A stretch of 64,000 nt of DNA from Inhella crocodyli (GCF_004004565.1 NZ_SACM01000001.1:1-64000), one strand, 5' to 3'. Positions 32,661-43,706 are shown, numbered from the stretch's first letter. Numbers and translations are program-made. The notes: generated by a model not told the origin, from the letters alone.

Positions 32661-33404
32661 ATGTCCGTCACCATGCGTGAAATGCTGGAAGCCGGTGTCC
32701 ACTTTGGCCACCAAACGCGCTTCTGGAACCCCAAGATGGCCCCGTTCATTTACGGCCATCGCAACAAGATTCACATCATCAACCTGGAAAAGAGCCTCCC
32801 GGCCTTCCAGGACGCGCTGAAGTTCGCTCGCCAGCTGGCCAGCAAGCGCGGCAACATCCTCTTCGTGGGCACCAAGCGCCAGGCGCGTGACATCGTCGCC
32901 ATGGAAGCCCAGCGCGCCGGCATGCCTTTCGTCGAGCAGCGCTGGTTGGGTGGCATGTTGACCAACTTCAAGACCGTCAAGGGCTCCTTGAAGAAGCTGA
33001 AAGACATGCAGGCCTCCAAGGATGCCGGCAGCGAGCCGAAGATCAAGAAAGAAGCCTTGATGTTCGACCGCGATATCGCCAAGCTGGAAAAGAACATCGG
33101 CGGCATTCAGGACATGGGCGCTCTGCCCGACGCCCTGTTCATCATTGACGTGGGCTACCACAAGATCGCTGTGGCCGAGGCCAAGAAGCTGGGCATCCCC
33201 GTGATCGCCGTGGTCGACACCAACCACTCGCCCGAGGGCATCGACTACGTCATCCCCGGCAACGACGACTCGGCGAAGGCCATCGAGTTGTACGCCCGCG
33301 CCATGGCCGATGCCATCCTCGAAGGCAAGGCCAACGCCAGCAACGACGTCGCTCAATCGGCGGCCGCTGGTGACGAGTTTGTCGAGGTCGCCGAAGGCGT
33401 CTAA
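32661..33404 (+). CDS. rpsB: 30S ribosomal protein S2
   Basis: 247 aa. Family motifs [28 protein letters not shown] and [26 protein letters not shown] are intact. S2 binds late to the 30S head-body junction. I start at ATG 32661, with GGAGAGAAG just upstream. First gene of the rpsB-tsf-pyrH-frr cluster. Confidence 0.98.
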   Translation: MSVTMREMLEAGVHFGHQTRFWNPKMAPFIYGHRNKIHIINLEKSLPAFQDALKFARQLASKRGNILFVGTKRQARDIVAMEAQRAGMPFVEQRWLGGMLTNFKTVKGSLKKLKDMQASKDAGSEPKIKKEALMFDRDIAKLEKNIGGIQDMGALPDALFIIDVGYHKIAVAEAKKLGIPVIAVVDTNHSPEGIDYVIPGNDDSAKAIELYARAMADAILEGKANASNDVAQSAAAGDEFVEVAEGV

Positions 33405-33425
33405 GCCCTTCCGCACTCACACCAC

Positions 33426-33450
33426 AAGGGGGCTCGTGAGCCCCCTTTTT
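33426..33450 (+). terminator. rpsB-tsf terminator/attenuator
   Basis: Ten-base-pair stem AAGGGGGCTC / GAGCCCCCTT closed by GT, followed by TTT (the whole T-run is TTTTT). It should end a portion of rpsB transcripts and so set the S2 to EF-Ts ratio. Confidence 0.8.
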
Positions 33451-33475
33451 CCAAGTTGATTTTCTGGAGAGATTG

Positions 33476-34372
33476 ATGGCTGCAATCACCGCAAGCATGG
33501 TCGCCGAGCTGCGCGCCCGCACCGACGCCCCGATGATGGAGTGCAAGAAGGCCCTGACCGAGGCCGATGGCGACCTGGCCCGCGCTGAAGAAATCCTGCG
33601 CGTGAAGTTGGGCAACAAGGCTGGCAAGGCTGCTTCGCGCGTCACGGCCGAAGGCGTGATCGCCGCTGCCGTGGCGGGCGACGTGGGCGCGCTGATCGAG
33701 ATCAACTGCGAGACCGACTTCGTCAGCAAGAACGATGCGTTCTTGGCCTTCACCAACGCGCTGGCCGCGCTGGTGGTGGAGCACAACCCGGCGGACGTCG
33801 CCGCGCTGTCGGCGCTGCCGCTGAGCCAAGAAGGCTTCGGCCCGACCGTGGAAGACGTTCGCAAGGGCCTGATCGGCAAGATCGGCGAAAACATGAGCAT
33901 CCGCCGTTTCCAGCGCTACGCCGGCGCTGGCAAGTTGGCGCACTACCTGCACGGCACCCGCATCGGTGTGCTGGTGGCCTTTGACGGCGACGACGTCGCC
34001 GCCAAGGACGTTGCCATGCACGTGGCGGCCATGAAGCCGGTGGCTTTGTCGGGTTCGGAAGTGTCGGCCGAGTTGATCGCCAAGGAGCGTTCGATCGCTG
34101 AGCAGAAGGCCGCCGAGTCGGGCAAGCCTGCCGATATCGTCGCCAAGATGGTCGAAGGCTCGGTTCAGAAGTACCTGAAAGAAGTCAGCCTGCTCGACCA
34201 AGTCTTCGTCAAAGCGGCCGACGGCAAGCAAACCGTGGCCGGCATGCTCAAGGACAAGGCCACGACCGTGAAGGCCTTCACCTTGTACGTGGTGGGTGAG
34301 GGCATCGAAAAGAAGGTCGACGACTTCGCCGCCGAAGTGGCCGCGCAAGTGGCCGCCGCCAAGGGCCAGTAA
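33476..34372 (+). CDS. tsf: elongation factor Ts
   Basis: 298 aa. The N-terminal UBA-like domain ([26 protein letters not shown]) and the ITDFVSK-type core motif ([12 protein letters not shown]) identify EF-Ts, the guanine nucleotide exchange factor of EF-Tu. ATG 33476 with GGAGA six bases upstream; a TTG three bases earlier is not needed. Confidence 0.98.
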   Translation: MAAITASMVAELRARTDAPMMECKKALTEADGDLARAEEILRVKLGNKAGKAASRVTAEGVIAAAVAGDVGALIEINCETDFVSKNDAFLAFTNALAALVVEHNPADVAALSALPLSQEGFGPTVEDVRKGLIGKIGENMSIRRFQRYAGAGKLAHYLHGTRIGVLVAFDGDDVAAKDVAMHVAAMKPVALSGSEVSAELIAKERSIAEQKAAESGKPADIVAKMVEGSVQKYLKEVSLLDQVFVKAADGKQTVAGMLKDKATTVKAFTLYVVGEGIEKKVDDFAAEVAAQVAAAKGQ

Positions 34373-34395
34373 GCCGCCTCTGGCACGATCCCAGC

Positions 34396-34420
34396 AAAGG
34401 GCGCCTCAGGGCGCCCTTTA
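34396..34420 (+). terminator. tsf-pyrH hairpin terminator
   Basis: Perfect 10-bp stem AAAGGGCGCC (34396-34405), loop TCAG, GGCGCCCTTT (34410-34419). Only a short T-run follows, so termination may be partial. The end of the stem overlaps TACACT, a possible minus-10 box for pyrH. Confidence 0.65.
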
Positions 34421-34454
34421 CACTGGTGAAATCCCTCGAAACCGACGTCTCCTC

Positions 34455-35165
34455 ATGCCCGCTCACAAACGCATCTTGCTGAAACTTTCCGGCGAAGCCC
34501 TGATGGGTGACGACGCCTACGGCATCAACCGCGCCACCATCGTCCGCATGGTGCGCGAGATCCAGGAAGTGACGCAGTTGGGCGTGGAAGTCGCGGTGGT
34601 GATTGGCGGCGGCAACATCTTCCGGGGCGTGGCCGGCGGATCGGTCGGCATGGACCGCGCGACCGCCGACTACATGGGCATGCTGGCCACCGTGATGAAT
34701 GCTTTGGCCTTGGCGGACACGATGCGCCAAGAGGGCATGACGGCCCGCGTGATGTCGGCCATCGGCATTGAACAGGTGGTCGAGCCCTACGTGCGGCCGA
34801 AGGCGCTGCAGTACCTCGAAGAGGGCAAGGTCGTGATCTTTGGCGCCGGCACCGGCAACCCATTCTTCACGACGGACACTGCCGCGGCGTTGCGGGGTGC
34901 GGAGATCGGGGCCGAGATCATGCTGAAGGCCACGAAGGTGGACGGCGTCTACACCGCCGACCCCAAGAAGGATCCGAACGCGACCCGGTATGCCAAGCTG
35001 AGTTTCGACGAGGCGATCACCAAGAATTTGGCCGTTTTGGACGCCACGGCGTTCGCCCTGTGCCGCGACCAAAAACTCCCGATCAAGGTCTTCAGCATTT
35101 TCAAGCCGGGCGCGCTCAAACGCGTGGTCATGGGTGAGGACGAAGGAACCTTGGTTCACGTTTGA
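34455..35165 (+). CDS. pyrH: UMP kinase
   Basis: 236 aa. Amino-acid-kinase fold: [13 protein letters not shown] at the N-terminus, [29 protein letters not shown] and the [13 protein letters not shown] loop. It phosphorylates UMP to UDP and is a conserved neighbour of tsf and frr. Confidence 0.97.
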   Translation: MPAHKRILLKLSGEALMGDDAYGINRATIVRMVREIQEVTQLGVEVAVVIGGGNIFRGVAGGSVGMDRATADYMGMLATVMNALALADTMRQEGMTARVMSAIGIEQVVEPYVRPKALQYLEEGKVVIFGAGTGNPFFTTDTAAALRGAEIGAEIMLKATKVDGVYTADPKKDPNATRYAKLSFDEAITKNLAVLDATAFALCRDQKLPIKVFSIFKPGALKRVVMGEDEGTLVHV

Positions 35166-35186
35166 CTTTTTGCATTGAGTGTTGCC

Positions 35187-35747
35187 ATGACGATTGCTGA
35201 CATCAAGAAGAACGCCGAAGCCAAGATGGCCAAGTCCATCGAGGCTTTCAAGAGCGAGTTGCAAAAGATCCGCACGGGCCGGGCCCATCCGGGCATCTTG
35301 GACCAGGTGCATGTCGACTACTACGGCTCGATGGTGCCCATCAGCCAGGTGGCGAACGTGAGCTTGCTGGATGCCCGCACGATCAGCGTCCAGCCCTGGG
35401 AAAAGGGCATGGGCGCCAAGATCGAGAAGGCCATCCGCGAAAGCGATTTGGGCCTGAATCCTTCGAGCCAAGGCGACCTCATTCGCGTCCCCATGCCGCC
35501 TTTGAGCGAAGAGCGGCGCAAGGACCTGGTCAAGGTCACCAAAGGCGCGGCCGAGGACGCGAAGGTGGCCATTCGCAACCTGCGTCGCGACGCCAACGAA
35601 CAGGCCAAGAAACTGCTCAAGGACAAGTTGATCACCGAGGACGACGAGCGTCGCAGCCTCGATGAGGTCCAGAAATTGACCGACCGCACGATTGCCGAGG
35701 TCGACAAGCTTTTGGCGGCCAAGGAAACCGAAATCTTGGCGGTGTGA
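35187..35747 (+). CDS. frr: ribosome recycling factor
   Basis: 186 aa, standard length. [21 protein letters not shown] and [13 protein letters not shown] are diagnostic. It splits post-termination ribosomes with EF-G. ATG 35187 fits the family start ([13 protein letters not shown]); a TTG at 35175 is in frame but unlikely. Overlaps uppS by four bases if the latter uses GTG. Confidence 0.97.
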   Translation: MTIADIKKNAEAKMAKSIEAFKSELQKIRTGRAHPGILDQVHVDYYGSMVPISQVANVSLLDARTISVQPWEKGMGAKIEKAIRESDLGLNPSSQGDLIRVPMPPLSEERRKDLVKVTKGAAEDAKVAIRNLRRDANEQAKKLLKDKLITEDDERRSLDEVQKLTDRTIAEVDKLLAAKETEILAV

Positions 35748-36460
35748 CCGGGATGCCCGCAGAGTCGGTCGGACCGCGGCACATCGCCATCGTCATGGAT
35801 GGCAATGGGCGATGGGCCAAGAAGCGATTCCTGCCTAGGTTCTTTGGTCACAAGGCGGGCGTTGACGCCTTGGTACGGGTGGTCCAGGCCAGCATCGATC
35901 GCGGCGTGGAGCACCTGACGGTCTTCGCCTTTTCGTCGGAGAACTGGAAGCGCCCCAGTGACGAGGTCAGCGGTCTGATGGGTTTGGTCTTGGCGGCGGT
36001 GAGTCGTTACTTGGCCCGCATGGGGGCCATGGGCGTGCAAATTCGCATCGTTGGAGATCGTGAGGCGGTCTCCGACAAGCTCCGCAAGGCCTGGAGCGAG
36101 GCCGAATCGGCCACCCAGCACAACCGAAAGTTGATCCTCAACGTGGCCTTCAACTACGGCGGGCGTTGGGACATCGTCCAGGCGGCCAAGCGGGCCATTG
36201 CAGATGGCGTGCCCGCCGATTCGCTGACGGAAGCCAAGTTGGGGGCCTACATGGCCATGGCGGGCTCTCCCGACCCCGACTTGTTCATCCGCACGGGCGG
36301 CGAGGTTCGCATCAGCAACTTTCTGCTTTGGCAGGTCGCCTACACCGAGTTTGTGTTTTCGGACTGTCTTTGGCCTGACTTCGGCGAAGCCGAACTCGAT
36401 GCGGCGATCGCGTCGTTCCATGAGCGAGATCGCCGCTTCGGTGGCGTGAAGGCGGCCTGA
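35744..36460 (+). CDS. uppS: undecaprenyl diphosphate synthase (isoprenyl transferase)
   Basis: 238 aa. [16 protein letters not shown] holds the catalytic Asp; [20 protein letters not shown] and [17 protein letters not shown] follow in order. It builds the C55 carrier lipid for peptidoglycan and O-antigen. Start either GTG 35744 (GTGA overlap with frr) or ATG 35753. Overlaps cdsA by one base. Confidence 0.96.
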   Translation: MTGMPAESVGPRHIAIVMDGNGRWAKKRFLPRFFGHKAGVDALVRVVQASIDRGVEHLTVFAFSSENWKRPSDEVSGLMGLVLAAVSRYLARMGAMGVQIRIVGDREAVSDKLRKAWSEAESATQHNRKLILNVAFNYGGRWDIVQAAKRAIADGVPADSLTEAKLGAYMAMAGSPDPDLFIRTGGEVRISNFLLWQVAYTEFVFSDCLWPDFGEAELDAAIASFHERDRRFGGVKAA

Positions 36461-37308
36461 TGCTTGGACAACGCGTGATCACGGCCCTGGTGTTGCTGGC
36501 CGTCCTGCTGCCCACGCTGTGGGTGGCTTCCCCTTGGCCCTTCACCGCGTTTGTGGCCTGTGCGATGGCGGCGGCAGGATGGGAGTGGGCCCGCCTGAAC
36601 GGACTCCAAGGGGCAGCAGCACTGGGATTTGGGGCCCTTGTGTTGGCCTTGGGCGTGGCGGGGCATGCCTTGGTTGCGCCCGTCGCGTTTTGGTCGGCCT
36701 GGGTGAGCGTGGCGTGGGTGCTCGGCGGATCCTGGGCCTTGCGGGGCGCATCACCGGCTTGGGCGGCGCTGCCTCAATGGGGCCGCCTCGTCTTGGGGCC
36801 GCTGGTTTTGCTGCCCGCTGGGTGGGCGCTGCTGGCCTGGAAGGCGCAAGGCTTGAACGCCCTGCTGTCGGTGCTGTGCCTTGTGTGGGCGGCGGACGTG
36901 TTCGCTTACTTTGCTGGGCGCCAGTTTGGGCGGCGCAAGCTGGCCCCCGCCATCAGTCCCGGCAAAAGTTGGGAAGGCGTCTGGGGCGGCATGCTCGGCG
37001 TGCTTTGCGTCGCGGTGGTCTGGTCGCTTTGGGTGGATCCACTTTTGCAAGCGCAGCACGGGCTGAGCCTATTCAGCCAGCTTCGTGCTGGGCTTGGGTG
37101 GCCGTTGGCGATGCTGGCTGGTTTGGCCCTGGTGACGCTGAGTGTGATGGGAGACTTGTTCGAGTCCTTGCTCAAGCGGGCCGTGGGCGCCAAGGACAGC
37201 AGTCAACTCTTGCCGGGGCATGGTGGCGTGCTGGACCGCATTGATGCGCTACTGCCAGTTTTGCCGGCCGCCCTGGCCTTGGCGCAGTTCGCGAACCTGG
37301 GGGCGTGA
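36460..37308 (+). CDS. cdsA: phosphatidate cytidylyltransferase
   Basis: 282 aa integral membrane protein with about seven to eight hydrophobic helices. The CdsA signature near the C-terminus is complete: [26 protein letters not shown]. It makes CDP-diacylglycerol for phospholipid synthesis at the inner membrane. It shares one base with uppS and one with dxr. Confidence 0.96.
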   Translation: MLGQRVITALVLLAVLLPTLWVASPWPFTAFVACAMAAAGWEWARLNGLQGAAALGFGALVLALGVAGHALVAPVAFWSAWVSVAWVLGGSWALRGASPAWAALPQWGRLVLGPLVLLPAGWALLAWKAQGLNALLSVLCLVWAADVFAYFAGRQFGRRKLAPAISPGKSWEGVWGGMLGVLCVAVVWSLWVDPLLQAQHGLSLFSQLRAGLGWPLAMLAGLALVTLSVMGDLFESLLKRAVGAKDSSQLLPGHGGVLDRIDALLPVLPAALALAQFANLGA

Positions 37309-38486
37309 TGGGAAGGATGCGCGTGGCCGTGCTGGGGGCCACAGGGTCGATCGGCGGCAACACGCTGGACGTGCTGGCACGCCACCCAGACCGTTTCGAG
37401 TTGCAAGCCGTCAGCGCCCACAGCCAGGTGGATGTGCTGGAGGCCATTTGCCGGCAACACCGGCCGAAGTGGGCGGTCCTGCCCAAGGCCGACGCCGCCC
37501 AGTCTTTGCAACGCGCGCTCCAAGCCGCTGGCTGTCCGACCGAAGTGCTGGTGGGGCCCGAGGCCTTGGTGCAAGTGGCGCAGAGCCCGGAAGTCGATGC
37601 GGTGATGGCGGCGATCGTGGGGGCGGCTGGCTTGGCGCCTTGCTTGGCCGCAGCACGGGCGGGCAAGCGCCTCATGCTGGCCAACAAAGAGGCCCTGGTC
37701 GTCGGGGGCGCATTCTTCATGCGCGCGGTCGCGGAAGGGGGCGCCATGCTCCTGCCGGTCGACTCAGAGCATTCGGCCATTTTCCAGTGCCTGCCCTTGA
37801 ACGCACGCGCGTGGCCCGAGACCATCGACCACATCGTGCTGACCGCATCCGGTGGTCCATTCAGGCAGCGCGACCCGGACAGCTTGCACGCCGTGACACC
37901 GGATGAGGCCTGTGCGCACCCCAACTGGGTCATGGGCCGAAAGATCAGCGTGGACTCGGCCACGATGATGAACAAGGGCCTCGAAGTGATCGAAGCCAAA
38001 TGGCTGTTTCACTTGGCGCCCGACCAGATCCAGGTGCTGATCCATCCACAAAGCATCGTGCACTCGATGGTGGTGTGTCGCGATCAGTCGGTGCTGGCCC
38101 AGCTGGGGACGCCCGACATGCGGGTGCCCATTGCGTACGCGCTGAGTTACCCAAATCGTGTGGCGTCGGGGGCCTCGCGCCTGGATCTGCGGCAGACGGC
38201 CTCTTTGAGTTTCGAGGCCCCCGATCCTCGGCGGTTCCCGGCGCTACAACTAGCCTGGGCGGCCTTGCGTGGCCCCGAGGGCAGCACGGCCGTGCTGAAC
38301 GCGGCCAATGAAGTGGCCGTTGACGCCTTCCTGGCGCGCCGCTTGCCATTCACGGGCATTGCCGCCTTGGTGGCCGAGGTCCTGTCTCGCCTTTCGCCCA
38401 GCGCGGCGGACGTGGGCAGCGTGGGCGACTTGATGGCGCTCGACGCGCGGGCACGCGCGATCGCCCGTACCGTCTTGCCCAATTGA
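37308..38486 (+). CDS. dxr: 1-deoxy-D-xylulose 5-phosphate reductoisomerase
   Basis: 392 aa. NADPH-binding [16 protein letters not shown] at the N-terminus, [27 protein letters not shown] and [19 protein letters not shown] are the family motifs. It commits carbon to the MEP isoprenoid pathway. ATG 37308 overlaps the cdsA stop; ATG 37317 is possible. In related genomes rseP follows; here the next gene is bamA. Confidence 0.97.
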   Translation: MGRMRVAVLGATGSIGGNTLDVLARHPDRFELQAVSAHSQVDVLEAICRQHRPKWAVLPKADAAQSLQRALQAAGCPTEVLVGPEALVQVAQSPEVDAVMAAIVGAAGLAPCLAAARAGKRLMLANKEALVVGGAFFMRAVAEGGAMLLPVDSEHSAIFQCLPLNARAWPETIDHIVLTASGGPFRQRDPDSLHAVTPDEACAHPNWVMGRKISVDSATMMNKGLEVIEAKWLFHLAPDQIQVLIHPQSIVHSMVVCRDQSVLAQLGTPDMRVPIAYALSYPNRVASGASRLDLRQTASLSFEAPDPRRFPALQLAWAALRGPEGSTAVLNAANEVAVDAFLARRLPFTGIAALVAEVLSRLSPSAADVGSVGDLMALDARARAIARTVLPN

Positions 38487-38599
38487 ACTGCATGGCGGCG
38501 CTATCATCCCGCGCGTTTCTCAGGGCAGGGCGGCTGCATTGCAGCGCCGCCAGCGGCTCCCCAGTTTTTCAGTTCCTTGCCCTCTAGCGATCCCTTTGC
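38487..38599 (+). promoter_or_regulatory. dxr-bamA leader, rseP-less junction
   Basis: 113 bases with no gene. A GAACT followed about 14 bases later by TCATC weakly resembles an envelope-stress sigma-E type promoter; this is speculative. A stem-loop GGCGGCTGC/GCAGCGCCGCC (about 38529-38551) precedes the CCCCAGTTTTT element at 38559-38569. No Shine-Dalgarno sequence is evident before the bamA ATG. Confidence 0.4.
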
Positions 38600-40912
38600 A
38601 TGGCTGCCTCTGACCGTTCGCGTTCGCGCCTCCACTCGTCCTTCTTGACCCTGTTGTTGTGCGGCGCGATTCACGCCAATGTGTGGGCAGTGGATCCCTT
38701 CGTCGTCAAGGACATTCGGGTGGAAGGCCTGCAGCGGACCGACCCGGGCACGGTGTTCGCTAGCCTGCCCTTCCGCATCGGCGACAACTACAACGACGAC
38801 AAAGGGGCTGCGGCCCTTCGCGCGCTGTTTGCGACCGGTCTGTACAAAGACGTCCGCATTCAGATCGACGGTGCAGCGGTGGTTGTGGTCATCGAAGAGC
38901 GCCCGATCATCGCGACGGTGAGCTTTGTCGGCATCAAGGAATTCGACAGCGAGGCGCTGCAGAAGTCCCTGAAGGAAATCGGCATTGGCGAGGGGCGCCC
39001 GTTCGACCGGGCCTTGGCCGATCGCGCCGAGCAAGAGCTCAAGCGTCAGTACCTCACGCGCAGCCTTTACGGGGCGGAGGTCAGCACGACGATCACGCCT
39101 TTGGAGCGCAATCGCGTCAACGTCAGCTTCAACGTCTCGGAGGGCGAGCCGGCCAAGATCGCCGACATTCGCATCCAAGGCAACAAGGCCTTCAGCGAAG
39201 GGCAACTGCGCGATTTGATGGGCCGCACCCCCAGTGGCTGGCTGACTTGGTACACCAAGACCGATCGCTACTCTCGCACCGAGTTGAATGCCGACTTGGA
39301 GGCCCTGCGCTCGCACTACCAGAACCGCGGTTACTTGGAGTTTGCGGTCGACTCGACGCAGGTGACGATTTCCCCCGACAAGCAGCGCATCGGTGTCACG
39401 ATCACCGTCAATGAAGGCCAGCCCTACAAGGTCGCCGAGGTCAAGTTGGAGGGCGAGTTCCTGGGCCGCTTGGAAGAGTTCAAGCGCCTGATCGCCATCA
39501 AGCCGGGTGAGGCCTACCAAGGCGAGACGGTGGCCGCCACGACGCGGGCATTCAGCGACTACTACGGCATTTTCGGCTTCCCTTTCCCGCGCGTGGACGT
39601 TCGCCAGGACATCGACCGGGCCACGGGCTTGGTGACCCTGACCATCGTCGCCACGCCAGAGCGTCGGGCGTACGTGCGCCGCGTGCTGGTCACCGGCAAC
39701 AGCAAGACCCGGGACACCGTGGTCCGCCGAGAGTTCCGCCAGTTTGAAGGTGCCTGGTACGACGGCGCCCGCATCAAGGCGTCGCGGGATCGAGTGGAAC
39801 GCCTGGGGTACTTCAAAGACGTCACCGTGGACACGACCGAGGTGCCGGGTGCACCGGACCAGGTGGACGTGACCCTCAACGTCACCGAGCAAAGCACGGG
39901 CAACATTTCCTTGGGCGCGGGCTACTCCAGCCAAAACAAGGTGTCCTTGGTGGGCTCGGTCAAGCAAGACAACTTCTTGGGCTCGGGCAATGCGGTCGAG
40001 GTGGAGCTCAACACGTCCAAGCAGGCGCGGTCTTTGGTGTTCAGCTTGGTGGATCCCTACTTCACGGAAGATGGGGTGTCTCGCGCCACGCGGGTCTACT
40101 ACAGCACGGCCAAGCCCTACAACAACCTGGGCGAGACGTACGAGTTCGCCTCACAAGGCCTGAGTTCCACCTTCGGCGTGCCGATTGCCGAGTTCGACAC
40201 TGTGTTTTTGGGCTTGGGCTATGAGCGCACCAAGATCACCAACACGACGGGTGTGCCCAACTACATCGCCGATTACGCGAACCGATTTGGGCGCTCCAGC
40301 GTCGCCATCCCATTGACCCTGGGTTGGAGCAAGGACAGTCGCGACAACTTGCTGTCGCCCAGCAAGGGCCAGTACTACCGCGTCAACCTTGAGTTCAGTC
40401 CCTTGGGTGACGCACGGTTCGGTCGCTTGAACCTGCAAGGCCAACGTTTCTTCGACCTGGGTGCCAAGTTCAGCCTGATGCTCAACAGCGAAGTTGGCTA
40501 CGGCACTGGGTTGAGCGGGCGCACCTACCCTGTGTTCAAGAATTTCTACGGCGGCGGCCTGGGTTCGGTCCGTGCTTTCGAAGGCGGCACCTTGGGTCCG
40601 GTGGACGTGACCGGCTCTCGCAGTGGCGGCAACTTGAAGATCAACTTCAACAGCGAGCTCTACATCCCTGTGCCGGGGGCCGGCAAGGATCGCACCTTCC
40701 GCTTGTTTGCCTACGCGGATGCGGGCAACGTGTGGAACACCAAGAGCAGCTACGAGAAGGTCGACCCCAGCAGCCTGCGTGTGTCGGCGGGCTTGGGCCT
40801 GTCTTGGATGTCGCCGGTGGGGCCGCTGCGTTTGAGCTGGGGCAAGCCGTTGCGCAAAGAGCCCACCGATAGAATCGAACGTTTCCAATTCCAGATCGGG
40901 ACTGCTTTCTGA
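38600..40912 (+). CDS. bamA: outer membrane protein assembly factor BamA
   Basis: 770 aa. A signal peptide (cleavage about residue 30, VWA/VDPF) precedes five POTRA domains (about 30-430, starting FVVKDIRVEGLQRTDPGTVF) and a C-terminal 16-strand barrel ending in the aromatic FQIGTAF. It is the central insertase for outer-membrane barrels, working with BamB and BamD encoded here. The loop-6 motif reads VRAF (657-660) where many BamA proteins have VRGF or VRGY. TGATG overlap with skp. Confidence 0.97.
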   Translation: MAASDRSRSRLHSSFLTLLLCGAIHANVWAVDPFVVKDIRVEGLQRTDPGTVFASLPFRIGDNYNDDKGAAALRALFATGLYKDVRIQIDGAAVVVVIEERPIIATVSFVGIKEFDSEALQKSLKEIGIGEGRPFDRALADRAEQELKRQYLTRSLYGAEVSTTITPLERNRVNVSFNVSEGEPAKIADIRIQGNKAFSEGQLRDLMGRTPSGWLTWYTKTDRYSRTELNADLEALRSHYQNRGYLEFAVDSTQVTISPDKQRIGVTITVNEGQPYKVAEVKLEGEFLGRLEEFKRLIAIKPGEAYQGETVAATTRAFSDYYGIFGFPFPRVDVRQDIDRATGLVTLTIVATPERRAYVRRVLVTGNSKTRDTVVRREFRQFEGAWYDGARIKASRDRVERLGYFKDVTVDTTEVPGAPDQVDVTLNVTEQSTGNISLGAGYSSQNKVSLVGSVKQDNFLGSGNAVEVELNTSKQARSLVFSLVDPYFTEDGVSRATRVYYSTAKPYNNLGETYEFASQGLSSTFGVPIAEFDTVFLGLGYERTKITNTTGVPNYIADYANRFGRSSVAIPLTLGWSKDSRDNLLSPSKGQYYRVNLEFSPLGDARFGRLNLQGQRFFDLGAKFSLMLNSEVGYGTGLSGRTYPVFKNFYGGGLGSVRAFEGGTLGPVDVTGSRSGGNLKINFNSELYIPVPGAGKDRTFRLFAYADAGNVWNTKSSYEKVDPSSLRVSAGLGLSWMSPVGPLRLSWGKPLRKEPTDRIERFQFQIGTAF

Positions 40913-41427
40913 TGATCTCCTTTCGCCAATTCCTGCGCACCGTGACTTTGGCTGCGCTGGCCACCTTGCCAGCCGTCGGCGTGATGGCGCAGGACCTGAA
41001 GATCGGCTACGTCAGCCTGGAGCGCGTGCTGCGCGACTCGAACGCGGCCAAAGCAGCGCAGGCCAAGCTGGAAGCCGAGTTCGGCAAGCGCGAGCGCGAG
41101 TTGTCGGACATGGCCAATCGTCTGAAGAACGCGCAGGACAAGCTGGAGAAGGACGGCCCCACCCTCCCGCAAAGCGAGTTGGGTCGCCGCCAGCGCGACT
41201 TGGTCGAGCAAGACCGGGACTTTCAGCGCCGCCGCCGCGAGTTCCAGGAAGACATCCAAGTTCGCAAAGGTGAAGAGCTGCAGGCGGTGGTCGAGCGTGC
41301 CAACCGTGTGATCAAGGACATCTTTGAGAAGGAAAAGTTCGACTTGATCCTCCAAGACGCCGTGCATGCGGGGCCCCGAGTCGACATCACCAAGCGCGTG
41401 GTCGACGCGCTGAACGCCAGCAAGTGA
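40912..41427 (+). CDS. skp: periplasmic chaperone Skp/OmpH
   Basis: 171 aa. Signal peptide ending in VGVMAQ; mature part starts [16 protein letters not shown], then long charged coiled-coil arms ([20 protein letters not shown]). Skp is a trimeric holdase that escorts unfolded outer-membrane proteins to BamA. Coupled to bamA by a one-base overlap. Confidence 0.94.
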   Translation: MISFRQFLRTVTLAALATLPAVGVMAQDLKIGYVSLERVLRDSNAAKAAQAKLEAEFGKRERELSDMANRLKNAQDKLEKDGPTLPQSELGRRQRDLVEQDRDFQRRRREFQEDIQVRKGEELQAVVERANRVIKDIFEKEKFDLILQDAVHAGPRVDITKRVVDALNASK

Positions 41428-41431
41428 CCCC

Positions 41432-42469
41432 GTGATCGCCCGGCTCGCGCACATCGTCGAGGCCCTCGGCGGCGAGCTGATCGGCGATCCAAGCACCCCG
41501 GTGGCCCGTTTGGCCACTTTGGCGGCGGCGGACGCGCAGGCGCTGAGCTTCGCAGTGGGCCCCAAGTACCGGGAGGCCATGCTGGCCAGCCGCGCGGGGG
41601 TTCTGGTTGTTCCGCCTGTGCTTCAGGCCGAGGCGGTCGCGCAGGCCGCGGTCGTCGTCGCATCGAACCCTTACCTCTACTTCGCCCGCCTGACCCAGTG
41701 GTGGGTGGCCCGAGACCGTGCCGCTGGGCCAGCACCGCAAGTTCACCCTTCGGCGGTGGTGGATCCATCGGCTCGCCTTGGCGCTCGCGTTGCCGTGGGC
41801 CCTTTTGCCGTGATCGAGGCGAATGTTGAGATTGGCGATGACGCGGTGATCGGCGCCCACACGGTGGTCGAGCGCGAAGCGGTGGTGGGGGCCGGCACAA
41901 GACTGGCGCCTCGGGTTCAGCTGGGGGCCCGTTGCCGCATCGGCGCCCGTGGTTTGGTGCATTCGGGCGCGGTCATCGGGGCGGATGGCTTCGGTTTCGC
42001 GCCGGACGGTGGCGCCTGGGTCAAGATCGAGCAGTTGGGCGCCGTGGCGATCGGCGACGACGTCGAGGTCGGCGCCAACTGCACCATCGACCGGGGCGCT
42101 CTGGATGACACCGTCATCGAGGACGGCGTCAAGCTCGACAATTTGATTCACATTGGCCACAACGTGCACATTGGTGCGCACACCGCCATGGCCGGTTGCG
42201 CGGCCGTGGCCGGCAGCGCGCGGATCGGACGCGGCTGCACGATTGGCGGCGATGCCAAGATCCTGGGGCACCTGACTTTGGCCGATGGCGTGCACATCTC
42301 GGCCTGCTCGGTGGTCACCCGCTCCATCCTGCAGCCGGGCACCTACACCGGCTTTTTCCCCATCGACGACAACGCCACCTGGGAGAAGAACGCCGCGTCG
42401 CTGCGCTCACTCCACAAGCTTCGAGAGCGCGTCCGCGCTCTGGAGCGGATTCCTCACAACAAAGACTGA
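41432..42469 (+). CDS. lpxD: UDP-3-O-acyl-glucosamine N-acyltransferase LpxD
   Basis: 345 aa. An N-terminal uridine-binding domain ([16 protein letters not shown]) is followed by a left-handed beta-helix of hexapeptide repeats ([20 protein letters not shown]) with the catalytic His in [12 protein letters not shown]. It adds the second acyl chain in lipid A synthesis. GTG start at 41432, four bases after the skp stop. Confidence 0.96.
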   Translation: MIARLAHIVEALGGELIGDPSTPVARLATLAAADAQALSFAVGPKYREAMLASRAGVLVVPPVLQAEAVAQAAVVVASNPYLYFARLTQWWVARDRAAGPAPQVHPSAVVDPSARLGARVAVGPFAVIEANVEIGDDAVIGAHTVVEREAVVGAGTRLAPRVQLGARCRIGARGLVHSGAVIGADGFGFAPDGGAWVKIEQLGAVAIGDDVEVGANCTIDRGALDDTVIEDGVKLDNLIHIGHNVHIGAHTAMAGCAAVAGSARIGRGCTIGGDAKILGHLTLADGVHISACSVVTRSILQPGTYTGFFPIDDNATWEKNAASLRSLHKLRERVRALERIPHNKD

Positions 42470-42472
42470 GTC

Positions 42473-42907
42473 ATGGACATTCACGAGATCCTCCGGCGCT
42501 TGCCCCACCGCTACCCCATCTTGCTGGTGGATCGCGTGCTTTCCGTGGACAAGCAGCGCATCAAGGCCATCAAGAACGTGTCGATCAACGAGCCGCAGTT
42601 CCTGGGCCACTTCCCGCACCGGCCGGTGATGCCGGGCGTGATGATCTTGGAGTCGATGGCCCAAGCGGCCACGCTCTTGGCCTTGCACAGCGCTGACGCT
42701 GTGCTGGACGACAAGAGCGTCGTTTACTTCGCGGGCATCGATGCCGCACGCTTCAAGCGACCGGTGGAGCCGGGCGACCAGATGGTGCTCGACGTGGAAT
42801 TGACCCGCGCCAAGGCCGGCATCTACAAGTTTGCCGGCAAGTGTTTTGTGGGGGACGACTTGGCCGCTGAGGCCGAGCTGATGTGCACGATGCGCCGCAT
42901 CGACTGA
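42473..42907 (+). CDS. fabZ: 3-hydroxyacyl-ACP dehydratase FabZ
   Basis: 144 aa hot-dog fold protein. [13 protein letters not shown] and [19 protein letters not shown] carry the catalytic His and Glu. It dehydrates 3-hydroxyacyl-ACP in fatty acid synthesis and competes with LpxA/LpxD for the same substrate, which fits its place between them. Confidence 0.97.
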   Translation: MDIHEILRRLPHRYPILLVDRVLSVDKQRIKAIKNVSINEPQFLGHFPHRPVMPGVMILESMAQAATLLALHSADAVLDDKSVVYFAGIDAARFKRPVEPGDQMVLDVELTRAKAGIYKFAGKCFVGDDLAAEAELMCTMRRID

Positions 42908-42920
42908 GGCCAACTCGCCC

Positions 42921-43706
42921 ATGACGCGCATCCATCCCACTGCCATCGTCGACCCCAAGGCCGAGCTGGACGACAGCGTCAGCGTTGGGCCCTACGCCAT
43001 TGTTGGACCCCACGTGCGCATCGGCGCGGGGACCGTGGTGGGCGCGCACTGTGTGATCGACGGCAAAACCACCATCGGGCGTGACAACCGTTTCCATCCC
43101 AGCAGTTCCATCGGGTGCATGCCGCAGGACATGAGCCACGGCTTGGCGCTCACCGAATTGCACATTGGTGACCGAAACACAGTGTTTCAGTACTGCACCT
43201 TCAGCACCGGGACGCACAAAGAGGACGGCGTCACGAGGGTGGGCAGTGACAACTGGATCATGGCCACGGTGCACCTCGCGCACGATGTTCAGTTGGGCAA
43301 TCACTGCGTGTTGGCCAACAGCGCGACCCTGGCGGGTCACGTGCGAGTGGGCGACTGGGCGGTGATCGGTGGGCTGACCGGCGTGCACCAGTTTGTGCAC
43401 ATCGGGGCCCACAGCATGATTGGGTTCCAAGCGCACGTTTCGCAGGACGTGGCGCCCTACATGACGGTGGACGGGAATCCCTTGGCCGTTCGGGCGGTCA
43501 ACGTGACGGGCCTGAAGCGCCGTGATTTCAGCGAAGCGCGGATCCGTGCCATCCGCCAGATGCACAAGTTGCTGTTCCGTCAGGGCTTGACCTTGGACGA
43601 GTCCAAGGCCGAGATCGCCGCCTTGCAAGGGCAGGGCGCTGACGAGGATGTGCGCTGCATGCTCGACTTCTTGGCCGCGTCCAAGCGCGGCCTGGTCCGC
43701 GGCTGA
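42921..43706 (+). CDS. lpxA: UDP-N-acetylglucosamine O-acyltransferase LpxA
   Basis: 261 aa. Hexapeptide-repeat beta helix ([26 protein letters not shown]) with the catalytic His in [14 protein letters not shown], and a C-terminal helical domain. It performs the first step of lipid A synthesis. Its stop overlaps the lpxB start (TGATGG). Confidence 0.97.
   Translation: MTRIHPTAIVDPKAELDDSVSVGPYAIVGPHVRIGAGTVVGAHCVIDGKTTIGRDNRFHPSSSIGCMPQDMSHGLALTELHIGDRNTVFQYCTFSTGTHKEDGVTRVGSDNWIMATVHLAHDVQLGNHCVLANSATLAGHVRVGDWAVIGGLTGVHQFVHIGAHSMIGFQAHVSQDVAPYMTVDGNPLAVRAVNVTGLKRRDFSEARIRAIRQMHKLLFRQGLTLDESKAEIAALQGQGADEDVRCMLDFLAASKRGLVRG

Noticed and set aside
34381-34396. TGGCACG near the end of tsf as a sigma-54 promoter
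   Set aside because: The second element TTGC is absent at the right distance; the sequence there is CAGCA.
38504-39967. Minus-strand frame opposite bamA
   Set aside because: Shadow of bamA; translation is repetitive in Val/Gly/Gln and unlike any family.
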